From NCBI GenBank assembly GCA_024239055.1, contig JANBVJ010000002.1:62001-126000 (forward strand): a stretch of 64,000 nucleotides of DNA, given 5' to 3'. This document shows, one piece after another, positions 50,849 to 60,933 of the stretch (positions within the stretch are counted from its first letter, which is position 1; the number at the start of each line of letters is the position of its first letter). This DNA comes from Patescibacteria group bacterium (GTDB lineage Bacteria; Patescibacteria; Paceibacteria; Paceibacterales; UBA10102). The notes under the pieces are model-generated. The model was not told where the DNA came from and searched no databases. It worked only from the letters and a program-made list of their open reading frames with translations. Made by a program: the position numbers and the translations under genes.

Positions 50849-52428
50849 TAGAATCCTCTCCTGTAAATTCCTCTAAACACAAATCCACCAAACGAAACTA
50901 ATAATATTCCAAGTCCTGCAACTGTTAGGAAATTAGTTGGTGCTCCTGTTGCTTGGAACTGTGGTAACTGTGGTACTATCTGTACACATACATTTTGTTG
51001 TGTAACTGTTCCAGCAGGACATTCAAGTGGCTTTGGTTGACATTGGTTTCCTACAAGTTCTTCTGTTGATAGACAGTTAATTGGTAGACACTCACTTCCA
51101 ATTAGTTCATTTCCTGTTTCACATACAATTAATTCACAATTATTACCAAGCAATCTTTCTCCTATTTGGCATTGAACTGGTTTACAAATATCACCAATTA
51201 GAACCTCACCTGTTTCACAGGTAATTTGTATGCAATTATTTCCCTCAAGAAAGTTTCCTGTCGGACATGAAATAGCGTTACAGTCATTACCTTGCAGGAA
51301 TGTTCCTAACGGACATGTAATCTGTCGGCAAGAACTACCAACCAATTCGTTTCCAACTGGACATACAATTGGAGTACATTCATTACCACTTAGAGTAAAT
51401 CCATCCTGACAAATTATTGCATCACAATCATTACCAATTAAGGTTGTTCCAGCAGGACAGATGATTTGTTGGCAAAGGTTTCCAACTAATTTTTCTCCCA
51501 CACTGCATTGTATAGGCGTACAAATTGAACCGATTAATTCACTACCAATAGCACATTGAATTGGTGAACAAATATTTCCATTTACTTCTTCGCCTACATC
51601 ACAAACTAATGCTTCACACTTGAATCCTACCTGATGTTCTCCAACTTCACACTGAATTGGTTCTGCAAATCCATTAATGACCCATGAACCTTCTGTTGCC
51701 CAAAAAGTGTTACTTGCTTCCCAACAACAACCAGTTCCCTTTGCAAGAGTTGACATTGCAAAAGATAAAGTCATTTTGTCATCTCCTTTTAATGCACGTT
51801 CAAATGAATCTATTACCACTTGGTTTACTATGAAACTTTTTTCTCCACTTGTAGTACACCAATCTCCATCTTGTAAAATAAAGTCAGGTGCATTGAATTT
51901 CTGGAATAATTGTGTTCTAGTAATAGTTTGAACTGGTTGCTCAATAATACCAATTTTGCAATTTCTGTTTGATGGTTCTGTCAGGAATGGAAACCATCTT
52001 TGATCTTTAAGTTTGAAAACCATTGAAGTTATTGTCAAGTCATCTGGTAGTTCTGATAAATCCCATTCAGCATAACCAGCAGTACATCCACCACTGAATG
52101 AACCTGTACCAAATGATGTAGGTGCATTTCCTAATTGTTGCTGAGAAAATGATGATGTTCTAAGTGGGCATGTACTTCCAGTTGCTCCATCAGTACCAGT
52201 AAATGTTACACCTGATGATTCTGGTCTGCCTAATACAACATTGCCACGAATTTCACCTGTCACTGGATCTTGATCAACAGATAAAATTTCAAATCCTGTT
52301 AGTTGTGCATCTATTGAAAAACCAAAGTCTCCTACTTCTCCAAGTGCAATTATTCCAAATCCTAATGCCATTCCAACAATGAGAAAGTTTCTCACTCTCG
52401 GATTTGATTTAGTTGCCAAATTAATCAC
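50848..52428 (-). CDS. Anchored protein with 14 Cys-rich 16-residue repeats
   Basis: This 526-residue protein has a transmembrane segment near residues 14-32, a beta-domain to about 255 and then 14 tandem repeats of 16 residues (about 255-480). Each follows xCxxGxxLxGxxCxxI, with Cys spaced 11 and 5 apart. A short proline region, a second transmembrane helix (about 500-520) and a short basic end (YRRGF) follow. The repeats probably form a disulfide-stapled rod that holds the N-terminal domain away from the membrane. It has both N- and C-terminal hydrophobic anchors. Confidence 0.8.
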   Translation of the reverse strand: MINLATKSNPRVRNFLIVGMALGFGIIALGEVGDFGFSIDAQLTGFEILSVDQDPVTGEIRGNVVLGRPESSGVTFTGTDGATGSTCPLRTSSFSQQQLGNAPTSFGTGSFSGGCTAGYAEWDLSELPDDLTITSMVFKLKDQRWFPFLTEPSNRNCKIGIIEQPVQTITRTQLFQKFNAPDFILQDGDWCTTSGEKSFIVNQVVIDSFERALKGDDKMTLSFAMSTLAKGTGCCWEASNTFWATEGSWVINGFAEPIQCEVGEHQVGFKCEALVCDVGEEVNGNICSPIQCAIGSELIGSICTPIQCSVGEKLVGNLCQQIICPAGTTLIGNDCDAIICQDGFTLSGNECTPIVCPVGNELVGSSCRQITCPLGTFLQGNDCNAISCPTGNFLEGNNCIQITCETGEVLIGDICKPVQCQIGERLLGNNCELIVCETGNELIGSECLPINCLSTEELVGNQCQPKPLECPAGTVTQQNVCVQIVPQLPQFQATGAPTNFLTVAGLGILLVSFGGFVFRGIYRRGF

Positions 52429-53618
52429 CTATAGAACTTTTTACCACAGAATGGATCTACAATTTCTGTTACATCATCAACTGTTGCCTTTGCAATGAAG
52501 CACCATGTTATTTCTTGTCCTGAACATGTACCTGTACCTGAAAGACAATCTACGTTTCCATCAAATGGTAATGAAGCGAATGGTTGTGTACTGTTTGTTG
52601 TAACTAAGAATTCTTCTATATCAGATTTTAATATTTCACCATTAACTCTTTGCCATTGTGATCCTACTGCTAAAGTTAAGTCACAATTTCTATTGTTACG
52701 AATGTCTACATTGATAATATCAAAGCCTTCTGGTGTTTTATCCCATAGGTCACTTGTTCCTGAAACACCAATTGATGGAAATAGAATTGAAATTGAATCT
52801 GCTTTAACTGGTAGTGGACATGGAACAAATGGTATATCTTCTGTTACATCTGCTACAATTTCTATTCCTGATCCATTTACAATTTGTTCTTCAACCAAAA
52901 TTGCTTGAGCATTGTTAAATGTTACATTGTAAATTACAACTGGATTTGATAAACCAAAGTCAGGAATTAAAAGTGGTGAAAGTTGTACTATTTGTGGAAT
53001 ATCAGGTTGTCTAAAAATTACGTTAAGATTTTTTAATACATATCCTATTTTATTTTCTCCATCCTCTATTGCAACTTGATCAACCCTTACATCATAAATC
53101 TGGATAGTTGCTATTCCATCAACTGTTTGTGTTTGAGTTAATGAAGTCCTAGCAAAAAATCCTACCGGATCAACTTGAAGGAAATAAGTTCCACTGATAA
53201 GTATTGGTTCAGTAGTATCAGTTTCAAATTCCAAGTCTATTTGGATTCTACCGTTGTCATAAGTTGCATTTGTTCCTGCTCTAGTTATTTCTAAACCTGT
53301 AAACTGTGATAAGAAAGTTGTTTCGCCTCTAGTGACATCTTTGTTTCCTAAATCATCAATCAATGTTACAATTGGAGTAACAGAAAGTGTTTCTGGTTCA
53401 AATGTTGGAATTGGAACTCCAAAATCTGGTGGGAAAGTAGGTATTGTAATTACTACTTCTTCATCTTCTGGTGTCATTGGATTATTAGGTATAATTACTA
53501 TCTGTGTCGGTTCTGATAAGAAAACAAGTCCAAATATTAGAAAACCCATAACTAAAATTAATCCAAGTCCTACAATTCTTGCCCTTCTAAGCCTTAGAAC
53601 ATTTCTTTGATCTGCCAT
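52425..53618 (-). CDS. Signal-anchored beta-sandwich surface protein
   Basis: This 397-residue protein has a basic head (MADQRNVLRLRRARI), a transmembrane helix at about 15-35 and two beta-domains. The NGRIQIDLEFETDTTEP stretch with TYFLQVDP resembles the second domain of the CNFPK family (EGRFVTVLKIKTDP). The C-terminal region has about four disulfide-type cysteines. Its stop overlaps the next ATG by four bases. It is probably a diverged relative of the family at 46301-50848. Confidence 0.7.
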   Translation of the reverse strand: MADQRNVLRLRRARIVGLGLILVMGFLIFGLVFLSEPTQIVIIPNNPMTPEDEEVVITIPTFPPDFGVPIPTFEPETLSVTPIVTLIDDLGNKDVTRGETTFLSQFTGLEITRAGTNATYDNGRIQIDLEFETDTTEPILISGTYFLQVDPVGFFARTSLTQTQTVDGIATIQIYDVRVDQVAIEDGENKIGYVLKNLNVIFRQPDIPQIVQLSPLLIPDFGLSNPVVIYNVTFNNAQAILVEEQIVNGSGIEIVADVTEDIPFVPCPLPVKADSISILFPSIGVSGTSDLWDKTPEGFDIINVDIRNNRNCDLTLAVGSQWQRVNGEILKSDIEEFLVTTNSTQPFASLPFDGNVDCLSGTGTCSGQEITWCFIAKATVDDVTEIVDPFCGKKFYR

Positions 53619-55388
53619 CTATGGACTCACGAATCCTATGTTACTTGTACAACCCGATCTATCACAATTAACAAAATAGTTCTTTTGTGTTATTGGAACT
53701 GACACCTCTAGGAATGAATTTTCTATCTTGAATGTTAGATCTGTGCCTGTTGGAAGATTTGGAATTGTACTGCAAAACTGTGTGTTTGGAATTATTTGCC
53801 CTGTGAATGGATCTGTTGCCTGTATTTTTCCTGCCTCTGGATTTGTGGTCGCAATGGTGAAGCCATTTTGAATTATACTAACTACAGGTGGCAAGACCTC
53901 TGGTTCGTTTACTGGATCATCACCACTGCTAAGACCACAAGTATTAAAGATCGTTTCACTTTTTGCTACTGAGATTGCACGATCTACAGCACTAAAGGCT
54001 ACAATCTCATCTGTTTTTACATTCAACTCTAATGAATAAACTAGAAAAGGAGTATGATATTCGAATGTTCTTTGTTGTTCTCCTTCACCTATGTTTACAA
54101 CAAAGTCATTTAGAAGAAAATTCAATGTATGAAAGGTATTTTCGTCAAAAAACTGCTTGCTTAACTCAAAAATAAAATTATTTTGTCCTTCAATTCTTAA
54201 TGGAAGTTGTTTCATTACTGTGACTCCGTTTCCTGTTACTTTATGAGTGGTTATTGTTTTATCATCTATTCTTACTTCTAGAACTCCGTTAGCAACTACT
54301 TTTTCATTATCTTCTAGTGTTAATCCTATTAGTGAAACATCGATAAAACCAAGATCTAATATTCTATCTTCATCTTCGTTTTGAACTATTGAAAATGATT
54401 CTAATGTTTCAATTGCCTGTCTTTTTAAAACTGAGTTTCCACTTAGCATTGCGTTATTGAATTCTAGACTAATGTTGAATCTGTCTACATTGGTCACTCT
54501 TCCTCCAAATTCTATTTTAATTTCATTAGAATTTTCAACAAAGTCTTTTACGTTTTTAGTAAAATGTTGATTTAAAGCACAAGGAACAAAGAATGTGTCA
54601 CCAAAATCACTTTTTATTGTAATTAGAATTTGACTGCTTCTTTGAAGTGCTGGATTACAACTATAATCCAAGTCAAAAATTAGATCTCCTTCTTTTGTCC
54701 AATCAGAAATATCAATTGTTTTTTGAAGTCCATGTATAATTGAATTATTTCCAACATCATCATCATCATTTTTTTGACCAGTAACAAGAATACACAATCC
54801 TGTATTTTTAACGGTACATGACTTTGTGGTGGTAATTACAATTGGTACTGGACAGTTGAAAGAAAATCCTCCTGATGAACTACAACTTCTTGGTTCATTT
54901 ACAACATCCCATCCACTGAATTTGTGATAGTTTCTTCCATTGTCTGCAAGTTGTGTTGAAAAGTCTGTATTAATGAAAAACCTGCTTGGATCAATATCCT
55001 GTTCAGGTGCTACTATTACTTCTCTAGGATCAAGTGGTTGTACTTTGAGAAATGCCCTTTCAATCTGTTCTTCAAGATTTGAATCAACAAGTCTTATGTT
55101 TGCATCTATACCAAATGTTTCTACAGTTATTACTCCAATACTTCTAAGAAACTGATCTATTAATTCCTCAGTTGTTGGTGGTTCAATCGGAATTGGATCT
55201 TCTGTTCCATCATCAGGTGGTACAACTGGAATTTCTGCTATTGGTAATACATCAGTGAATCCTAAATCAAGAATTCCTACTTGACTTAGAAATGTTCCAA
55301 TTGTTACTACTGCACCTATGGTAATTACAACTGTTAATGCAACTACTACATTTCTTAATGGATTTTTTTTTGGTCTACCATTAGCCAA
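53619..55388 (-). CDS. Signal-anchored surface protein
   Basis: This 589-residue protein has a basic head (MANGRPKKNP), a transmembrane helix at about 12-33, and an extracellular part with two beta-domains rich in cysteines (SCSSSGGFSFNC, CTVKNTGLC). The C-terminal part contains CDRSGC. It abuts the next gene without a gap. Layout and context place it with the other surface genes; no family is recognised. Confidence 0.7.
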   Translation of the reverse strand: MANGRPKKNPLRNVVVALTVVITIGAVVTIGTFLSQVGILDLGFTDVLPIAEIPVVPPDDGTEDPIPIEPPTTEELIDQFLRSIGVITVETFGIDANIRLVDSNLEEQIERAFLKVQPLDPREVIVAPEQDIDPSRFFINTDFSTQLADNGRNYHKFSGWDVVNEPRSCSSSGGFSFNCPVPIVITTTKSCTVKNTGLCILVTGQKNDDDDVGNNSIIHGLQKTIDISDWTKEGDLIFDLDYSCNPALQRSSQILITIKSDFGDTFFVPCALNQHFTKNVKDFVENSNEIKIEFGGRVTNVDRFNISLEFNNAMLSGNSVLKRQAIETLESFSIVQNEDEDRILDLGFIDVSLIGLTLEDNEKVVANGVLEVRIDDKTITTHKVTGNGVTVMKQLPLRIEGQNNFIFELSKQFFDENTFHTLNFLLNDFVVNIGEGEQQRTFEYHTPFLVYSLELNVKTDEIVAFSAVDRAISVAKSETIFNTCGLSSGDDPVNEPEVLPPVVSIIQNGFTIATTNPEAGKIQATDPFTGQIIPNTQFCSTIPNLPTGTDLTFKIENSFLEVSVPITQKNYFVNCDRSGCTSNIGFVSP

Positions 55389-55397
55389 TCATACCAC

Positions 55398-58361
55398 CTA
55401 AACGCTAATTCCTCCACCACTTCTTCTCCTAACTACAACTGTAACAACTGCTATTGCTATTGTTCCAACAGCAACTACAATTATTAGAGTTCCTAATGGA
55501 ATTCCACCTATCTGTGCTGGTGGTGCAGTTCCACTACCAAACAATGATGCAAAGCATTGTAGTAAATTAAATGAAGCATCTAACTTACAAAAGTCTCTTT
55601 CACACTGCATTGTTTCCTTGTTGAGTGTTTCTCCATCTTTACACTGTGTACCTTCTGGTGGAGGTGGTGGTGGTATAGTTATCTTTTCACATTCGTTTTG
55701 ACTGTTTCTTCTCTCATCATCTGGACACATATCATCAGGATTTACTTTTACACAAACATCAAACTTGTCTCTGAACTCATCTTCATTTGGACATGTATTA
55801 TCTGGTGGTGTTGGTGGTATTATTGGTGGATCTAGATTTGGATCTTTAATGCAAACTATTTTGAAGTCTCCACAATGATCTTTCTCAGTGGTTGATATAT
55901 CATGAACTTCATCTGCAAGACAAATTGGAACCTCTTCATTTGCTTGACATACTGTTGTTACACAATCTTCTAAATTATATGGTGAAAAGTCTGGTGGACT
56001 TGTACCAGATGGACATATTGGATCATCAGGTGGAATACAAATTCCAAGAATCAATGTATTTGGTGGAACCTGACAATCTGGTTTGTCTGGTGGGTCTGGT
56101 GCTTGGCATTGCCCATTTTCATCTAACATTGATGGTGATAAACAAGGTGCATCTGTTGGATCTACGAATTCGAAGTTTTGAACATAGGTCATTGGTTGAA
56201 AGTCCCGAAAGAATGCTACTGAGTTATCTGTTCCTCTTATCTTTCCCCAAATCAAATACATTAGTGAAAGTTCATCACCTTCACTCAACCCTATTCCTTT
56301 GGCTTTTACTTTGTTAAGTAATGATGACTCTTTTATAATTACTTCTAGAATTTGATATTCGCCTCTTGTTTCTCTATCAATAAATCTTTTTAGTGTTGCA
56401 CTTTCGTCAGGAGTTAATGACACTGCTGGAATTCCACTGTTTGCAATGACGTAATTTGTTATAGCACAAGTACCTATATTTGATGAAGTTGAACCTGTGC
56501 ATCCAATAGTTGGTTTTGATGGGAAAGGATTATTCTTTGCAAGGAAAATTTCTTGCCTAAATGTAACATCTTGAATTGTAATTTCTTTTACTCTGTCACC
56601 AAAGTCTAAAGTTGGTGTTAATTGAATTGAACCTAACTTAAAACCTTCACATGTCACTCCAAATAATTGAAATCCTATTATTGGCAATCCTTCTTGTGGA
56701 ACTTGACCTTTCTGATTTGGACAAGTACCAATACCTTCTATATCAGTAAAAAAATTCTCATAACTAATGAAACTTACTGGTGATGTCCCTGTTGGTGGTA
56801 CAATTCCAGTACCTTCTTCTGGATCAATACCTCTTCTGTCAAATTCTGCTTGTACAATTATCCATGAATTTGTTTCACATTGATCTAATGTTCCTGCATC
56901 GGCTTTTGGTTTCAAAACATTATACACTGATTGTATTTCTTGAAGAGTTGCATCACGAAACTCAATTTGTAAATCTATTACTGATTTACATACTGGTTTA
57001 TCTATACAAATTGTTCCTGTTACATCTGGAATTTTACCACTAGGACAAGTTATGGTTGGTGGATCAACACATGCTGTGTTACTTGAATTAGGAATTTTAG
57101 GAGAAATACAAGTTATTGTTGTTGGTGGATCAACACATGCTGTTCCACTTGAATTAGGAACTAGGGGAAGTGTACAATTTAGTGTTGTTGGTACTGTATT
57201 TCTTGCATCATTTACTGCAAATGTTTTGGTATCAGTCAATGTACCTTGACCACTTACAGTCATTTTCATTTTTGCAAACCAAATTCCATCGAATGTGCTA
57301 ATGTTAGAATCTCTAAAAGTAATTCGTGAAACTTCAAACGTTCCTGTATTAAATGATGTTTTTGTTGATCCAATACTTCCTAATCGTTGCATAACAACAT
57401 TTCCTTCACTTATTTGCCCTGTAGGGTCAAAAATATCTACTCTAGGAAGTGGATCTCCACTTTTGTAATTTTCTACATTTCCTATTACTCTAATGTTTAT
57501 TTTTTCTCCACTTGATATTTGATTTGTCTTTACTGTTGTTGGAGTAAGTGATCCAATGTAATCGAACTCACTTGGAGTAATACTTGAAATATTTGGAATC
57601 CTTTGTGTTGAAGGTGGTGGAGGTACAGATTCATTAAGTATTTTTACAGATGCACCTGTTGAAATCATTATTTTTCCGGTATTAGTTAGTGAACCAGTTG
57701 CAGATGTTCTAAAAACAAGAGTAAGATCCGTATGTACTGTTACTGGAACAAATTTTGATGAAAGAGTACCCAATCCTCCTACTGCACTTTCAATTTGTGA
57801 GGCAGTAACAGAATCTTTTGGAATTGAAACTATAAGTGTCGTTGCTGATGGTTTTGCTAGAATTCCTTTACTTGTTGTCTTGATTGTTTTAATATTGTTG
57901 TTAGCATCAATTGTTTGCCACGTATATTTAACAGTACCAGTAACTACTTCTGCTGTTCCAAAGAGTGGAATACAAACTGTTGCAGTTGAAACTTCAATTT
58001 TACTTATTGGTACTGTACTATCTATTGGAACCACACTAAAGAATGTTGTAACTGGTAATGCTTTTATTGCACTTCTTGAAAATACTACAGTTTGTCCTGA
58101 TGTAGATGTTAATCTTGTTAACGTTGATGAAGCACAATCTATGTTTGTATTTGGTGCTGTTAATGCAAACCTAACTAACTCGTCACCAAAAGTCCAACCA
58201 CTGTAAGCATCTTGTACATTTTGTGTATCAAATTCAATTCCTAAAGAACTAAGATCAAGTACACCAGCAGACAGGGCAACTACTATTCCAATTCCAACAA
58301 TTGCAACGATGGCTACAAACGCAAGTTTTGAAACTCCACCTTTTCTTCTTCTTCTTGCCAT
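55398..58361 (-). CDS. Large anchored surface protein with Cys-Pro repeats
   Basis: This 987-residue protein has a basic head (MARRRRKGG), a transmembrane helix at about 11-31, an approximately 230-residue beta-domain, and FnIII- or Ig-like modules. At about 400-455 lie three copies of a short repeat (CTLPLVPNSSGTACVDPP type), and the C-terminal third is rich in Cys and Pro. A second transmembrane helix lies near 955-980, before RRRSGGGISV. It is anchored at both ends. It is one of the largest in the surface cluster and may be a stalk or adhesin. Confidence 0.75.
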   Translation of the reverse strand: MARRRRKGGVSKLAFVAIVAIVGIGIVVALSAGVLDLSSLGIEFDTQNVQDAYSGWTFGDELVRFALTAPNTNIDCASSTLTRLTSTSGQTVVFSRSAIKALPVTTFFSVVPIDSTVPISKIEVSTATVCIPLFGTAEVVTGTVKYTWQTIDANNNIKTIKTTSKGILAKPSATTLIVSIPKDSVTASQIESAVGGLGTLSSKFVPVTVHTDLTLVFRTSATGSLTNTGKIMISTGASVKILNESVPPPPSTQRIPNISSITPSEFDYIGSLTPTTVKTNQISSGEKINIRVIGNVENYKSGDPLPRVDIFDPTGQISEGNVVMQRLGSIGSTKTSFNTGTFEVSRITFRDSNISTFDGIWFAKMKMTVSGQGTLTDTKTFAVNDARNTVPTTLNCTLPLVPNSSGTACVDPPTTITCISPKIPNSSNTACVDPPTITCPSGKIPDVTGTICIDKPVCKSVIDLQIEFRDATLQEIQSVYNVLKPKADAGTLDQCETNSWIIVQAEFDRRGIDPEEGTGIVPPTGTSPVSFISYENFFTDIEGIGTCPNQKGQVPQEGLPIIGFQLFGVTCEGFKLGSIQLTPTLDFGDRVKEITIQDVTFRQEIFLAKNNPFPSKPTIGCTGSTSSNIGTCAITNYVIANSGIPAVSLTPDESATLKRFIDRETRGEYQILEVIIKESSLLNKVKAKGIGLSEGDELSLMYLIWGKIRGTDNSVAFFRDFQPMTYVQNFEFVDPTDAPCLSPSMLDENGQCQAPDPPDKPDCQVPPNTLILGICIPPDDPICPSGTSPPDFSPYNLEDCVTTVCQANEEVPICLADEVHDISTTEKDHCGDFKIVCIKDPNLDPPIIPPTPPDNTCPNEDEFRDKFDVCVKVNPDDMCPDDERRNSQNECEKITIPPPPPPEGTQCKDGETLNKETMQCERDFCKLDASFNLLQCFASLFGSGTAPPAQIGGIPLGTLIIVVAVGTIAIAVVTVVVRRRSGGGISV

Positions 58362-58363
58362 GT

Positions 58364-60082
58364 TTATCCCTGCAAGAAAACTCCTGATCTTTGTCTGTTA
58401 ATTCCTTTTGCTATCAATGCTAGAATTATTATGAAAACAATGAAACCTAATCCAACCCATAAGAAGTTAAGTCCTGTAAACAAGAAAAGTAGAATTGGTG
58501 GTACACAAATCTCTCCTGCTTCTGGATCTGCATCTCTTCCTTCTGCTTCACAGTCAAGGAACGTTGGGAATAATCCCAAGCCATTACCATTTCCACCACC
58601 ATTTCTGTCACAAGTGAAACCATCTACTGTTTTAGTTGCTGGTTTACCATCTGATCTACAAATTGGTGTATCAACTGTTGTAGTACCACCTGTACATTGT
58701 AATATTGGACACATATCAGCAATTGGTACTGTTCTAAACACTTTAGATTCTGGTGGACATGAATAGCATGGTTTTGTAGTTGGATCTTCACCATTAGTTG
58801 GTGGTGGTGTAGGATCATCATCTTTTACACAGATTTGTAATCTTGTATCAAACTTTTCACCACTTCCACATGCAGGTGTATTCCTTGTTACTTCAAATGT
58901 TGATGTTGCTGATGGTCTGTTACTTGCATTAGTTTTTGCTGTTACATGGTAAGTTCCCAATGGAATATCTTCACTTAATTTTAATGTGCAAAGGTAGAAA
59001 CTATCTACTCCACTTGTTCTTTGGAATGTTGAAGTTGTTTGAGCAATTGGTATATCACCTACTATTGCTCCACTTCTGTCTCTGCCTCCCTTAAAGACAG
59101 TACAAATTGGGTTTATTTCATTTGAACCTAAATCGTTTAGCCTAACTGTTACCTTTAATAATTTTATTCTGTCTCTTCCAGATGTATCAAATACACTTGG
59201 ATCGATGTTTGTTATTGCTAATGTAGGATCACCACCTACTGTAGTTGGTGGTGGTGTAACCGGAATTACGATTGATAATGAATTGTGAACTAATTCGTCA
59301 CTTATTGCATGTGTAGTTCTAAATGTCTCTCCTGCTTGCTGACTTAGGAATGGAATTTCAATCAACAAATTTCCAGTAAGTCGGAATTCAACTCTTGTGC
59401 TTATTGTTGAAGAAGGATCTAATTTATTTTCAATAGATGATGCCTGAGTTACAAGTGGCTTTCCTATTACTCTTTCACTTCCTATGAAAATTCCTTTTAC
59501 ATTGTTTAATGAATCAAAGTCATCTGGTCTATCATTGTATATCACTGGTGATGAAAGTCCGTTAAATCTTGATTCTATAAGTACCCTATTTCCACCTTGA
59601 TCAAAAGAATAGACATTCAACTTCAAATTTTGGGTTGTTATCTTATATTCTAATCTTGTACCATCTAATGCCTCTATTACATCACATCCTACTCTTGGTT
59701 CACTTGTCATTGTTTCTACTGTACTCCCTGACCTTGTTTGTACTGAAAACGGATTAAGTATCGGACTTATTCTTTGGAACTGTGTGTTTAAATCGAATTC
59801 TGGTTGACCTGATATTTTAACAAGTGTATTCATTTTTAGATTACAATTGTAATTAAACCCACCACCAGATTGAGGTTTAATGTGATCTGCAAGTATTACA
59901 CTTGCACCAGTAATATCCAAAGCCGGAAACACAGAATCAATCTCTAAAAAATCAAAGTCCTCAAATGGGTTTGCTAGGAACAGACTTTCTCCTGAACTTC
60001 CAATTACAAAGAAGAACATTATGAAAATTAGTGCACCAATAATCGCTACGCTAGCCTTTGTTGGTTTTCTTCTTCTTGCCAC
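58364..60082 (-). CDS. Two-anchor surface protein, GTG start
   Basis: This 572-residue protein starts with GTG (GTGGCAAGAAG) and has a MARRRKPTK head, a transmembrane helix at about 12-32, two beta-domains and a Cys/Pro-rich part with a KPCYSCPPES motif. A second helix lies near 535-558, and the end is basic. A distant N-terminal similarity to the 987-residue neighbour suggests common origin. The ACACGTACA motif copy 5 and an AAATTTTTTACATTTTAAT block lie upstream. Confidence 0.7.
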   Translation of the reverse strand: MARRRKPTKASVAIIGALIFIMFFFVIGSSGESLFLANPFEDFDFLEIDSVFPALDITGASVILADHIKPQSGGGFNYNCNLKMNTLVKISGQPEFDLNTQFQRISPILNPFSVQTRSGSTVETMTSEPRVGCDVIEALDGTRLEYKITTQNLKLNVYSFDQGGNRVLIESRFNGLSSPVIYNDRPDDFDSLNNVKGIFIGSERVIGKPLVTQASSIENKLDPSSTISTRVEFRLTGNLLIEIPFLSQQAGETFRTTHAISDELVHNSLSIVIPVTPPPTTVGGDPTLAITNIDPSVFDTSGRDRIKLLKVTVRLNDLGSNEINPICTVFKGGRDRSGAIVGDIPIAQTTSTFQRTSGVDSFYLCTLKLSEDIPLGTYHVTAKTNASNRPSATSTFEVTRNTPACGSGEKFDTRLQICVKDDDPTPPPTNGEDPTTKPCYSCPPESKVFRTVPIADMCPILQCTGGTTTVDTPICRSDGKPATKTVDGFTCDRNGGGNGNGLGLFPTFLDCEAEGRDADPEAGEICVPPILLFLFTGLNFLWVGLGFIVFIIILALIAKGINRQRSGVFLQG

Positions 60083-60129
60083 AAATTAAAATGTAAAAAA
60101 TTTCTTAATTTACGCCTGTTGTATCAACT

Positions 60130-60146
60130 GTGACACGTACACATTT
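60130..60146. promoter_or_regulatory. ACACGTACA motif, copy 5
   Basis: GTGACACGTACACATTT sits 48 bases upstream of the GTG start at 60082 and just inside the 3' end of the upstream gene. ATCA precedes it. With copies 3 and 4 it gives the same offset to the start codon, which supports a common promoter architecture. Confidence 0.65.
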
Positions 60147-60933
60147 AAATCGCAGAAACGAGATGCAAACTTGACCAAAATAGGATTGCCACGCCTGCTC
60201 CCACTAGAACAGAAAGTCCGGTTGACTTGAAGAAGCCATTTATCAATATTACAACGAAAACTAGGATTGCAAGTTTTAGAAATTCCTCTGCTGTTGCAAC
60301 AAGTGTGAATTGCCAAATGAATTCTGAAAAAATATTTGACACTCCTTGAAAACCAATTCCTATCTCGTTTACACCAAGTAGTACACGTTCATCCCCTACT
60401 GATGAGAATTGTTCAATACCACCAATGATTGCAAATTGTGTTTGTTCCAAGTAAACGACTAGACTGTTGTATGTTCCATGAATTATTATTGGTACTAATA
60501 GTGCGTTTGTTTTTAAGAATGCGATCATCATGATCACACCACCAATGAAGATTCCTACAAACTGTGCATTCCTTATTGTATCTGCATCTGCACCAGAAAT
60601 AGAAAATAGTATAGCAAAAATTGATGCAACCACTGTGAAAATTCCTATTGTGATCCATACAAGTCCGTTGATGTCGATGTCATTAGTCCAAAATATTCTT
60701 AGATCTTTAGCACGATCACCTGTCCCTCCCAAGTTAGACTGTGCAAATAATATTCCCATTCCAGATCCAAGATAAAGAAAGAAGAATGTTTGCAGTGTTC
60801 TAAACTCTGTTTCATTTTGTATGTTTGATAATGCAAAAAAGCCAAGTATCATTGGAAGTGCCAGTACCCAAATTACTGTAGAAACTCTAGTAACATTTCT
60901 TGCGTTAAGTGTAGTTCCTGATCTTTGACTCAT
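60145..60933 (-). CDS. Polytopic membrane protein with CPBP-like motifs
   Basis: This 262-residue protein has six or seven transmembrane segments. Motif-like sites are H152GTYN156 in IIIHGTYNSLV, E216E217FLK in TAEEFLKLAI, and F252WSSLH257 near the C-terminus. CPBP intramembrane proteases use EExxR, FxxxH and a later HxxxN site. Here the HxxxN-like site comes first, and the EE and FxxxxH sites come afterwards, as if circularly permuted. A peptidase or a polytopic protein that merely resembles one are both possible. Its ATG overlaps a 32-residue upstream gene. Confidence 0.6.
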   Translation of the reverse strand: MSQRSGTTLNARNVTRVSTVIWVLALPMILGFFALSNIQNETEFRTLQTFFFLYLGSGMGILFAQSNLGGTGDRAKDLRIFWTNDIDINGLVWITIGIFTVVASIFAILFSISGADADTIRNAQFVGIFIGGVIMMIAFLKTNALLVPIIIHGTYNSLVVYLEQTQFAIIGGIEQFSSVGDERVLLGVNEIGIGFQGVSNIFSEFIWQFTLVATAEEFLKLAILVFVVILINGFFKSTGLSVLVGAGVAILFWSSLHLVSAI

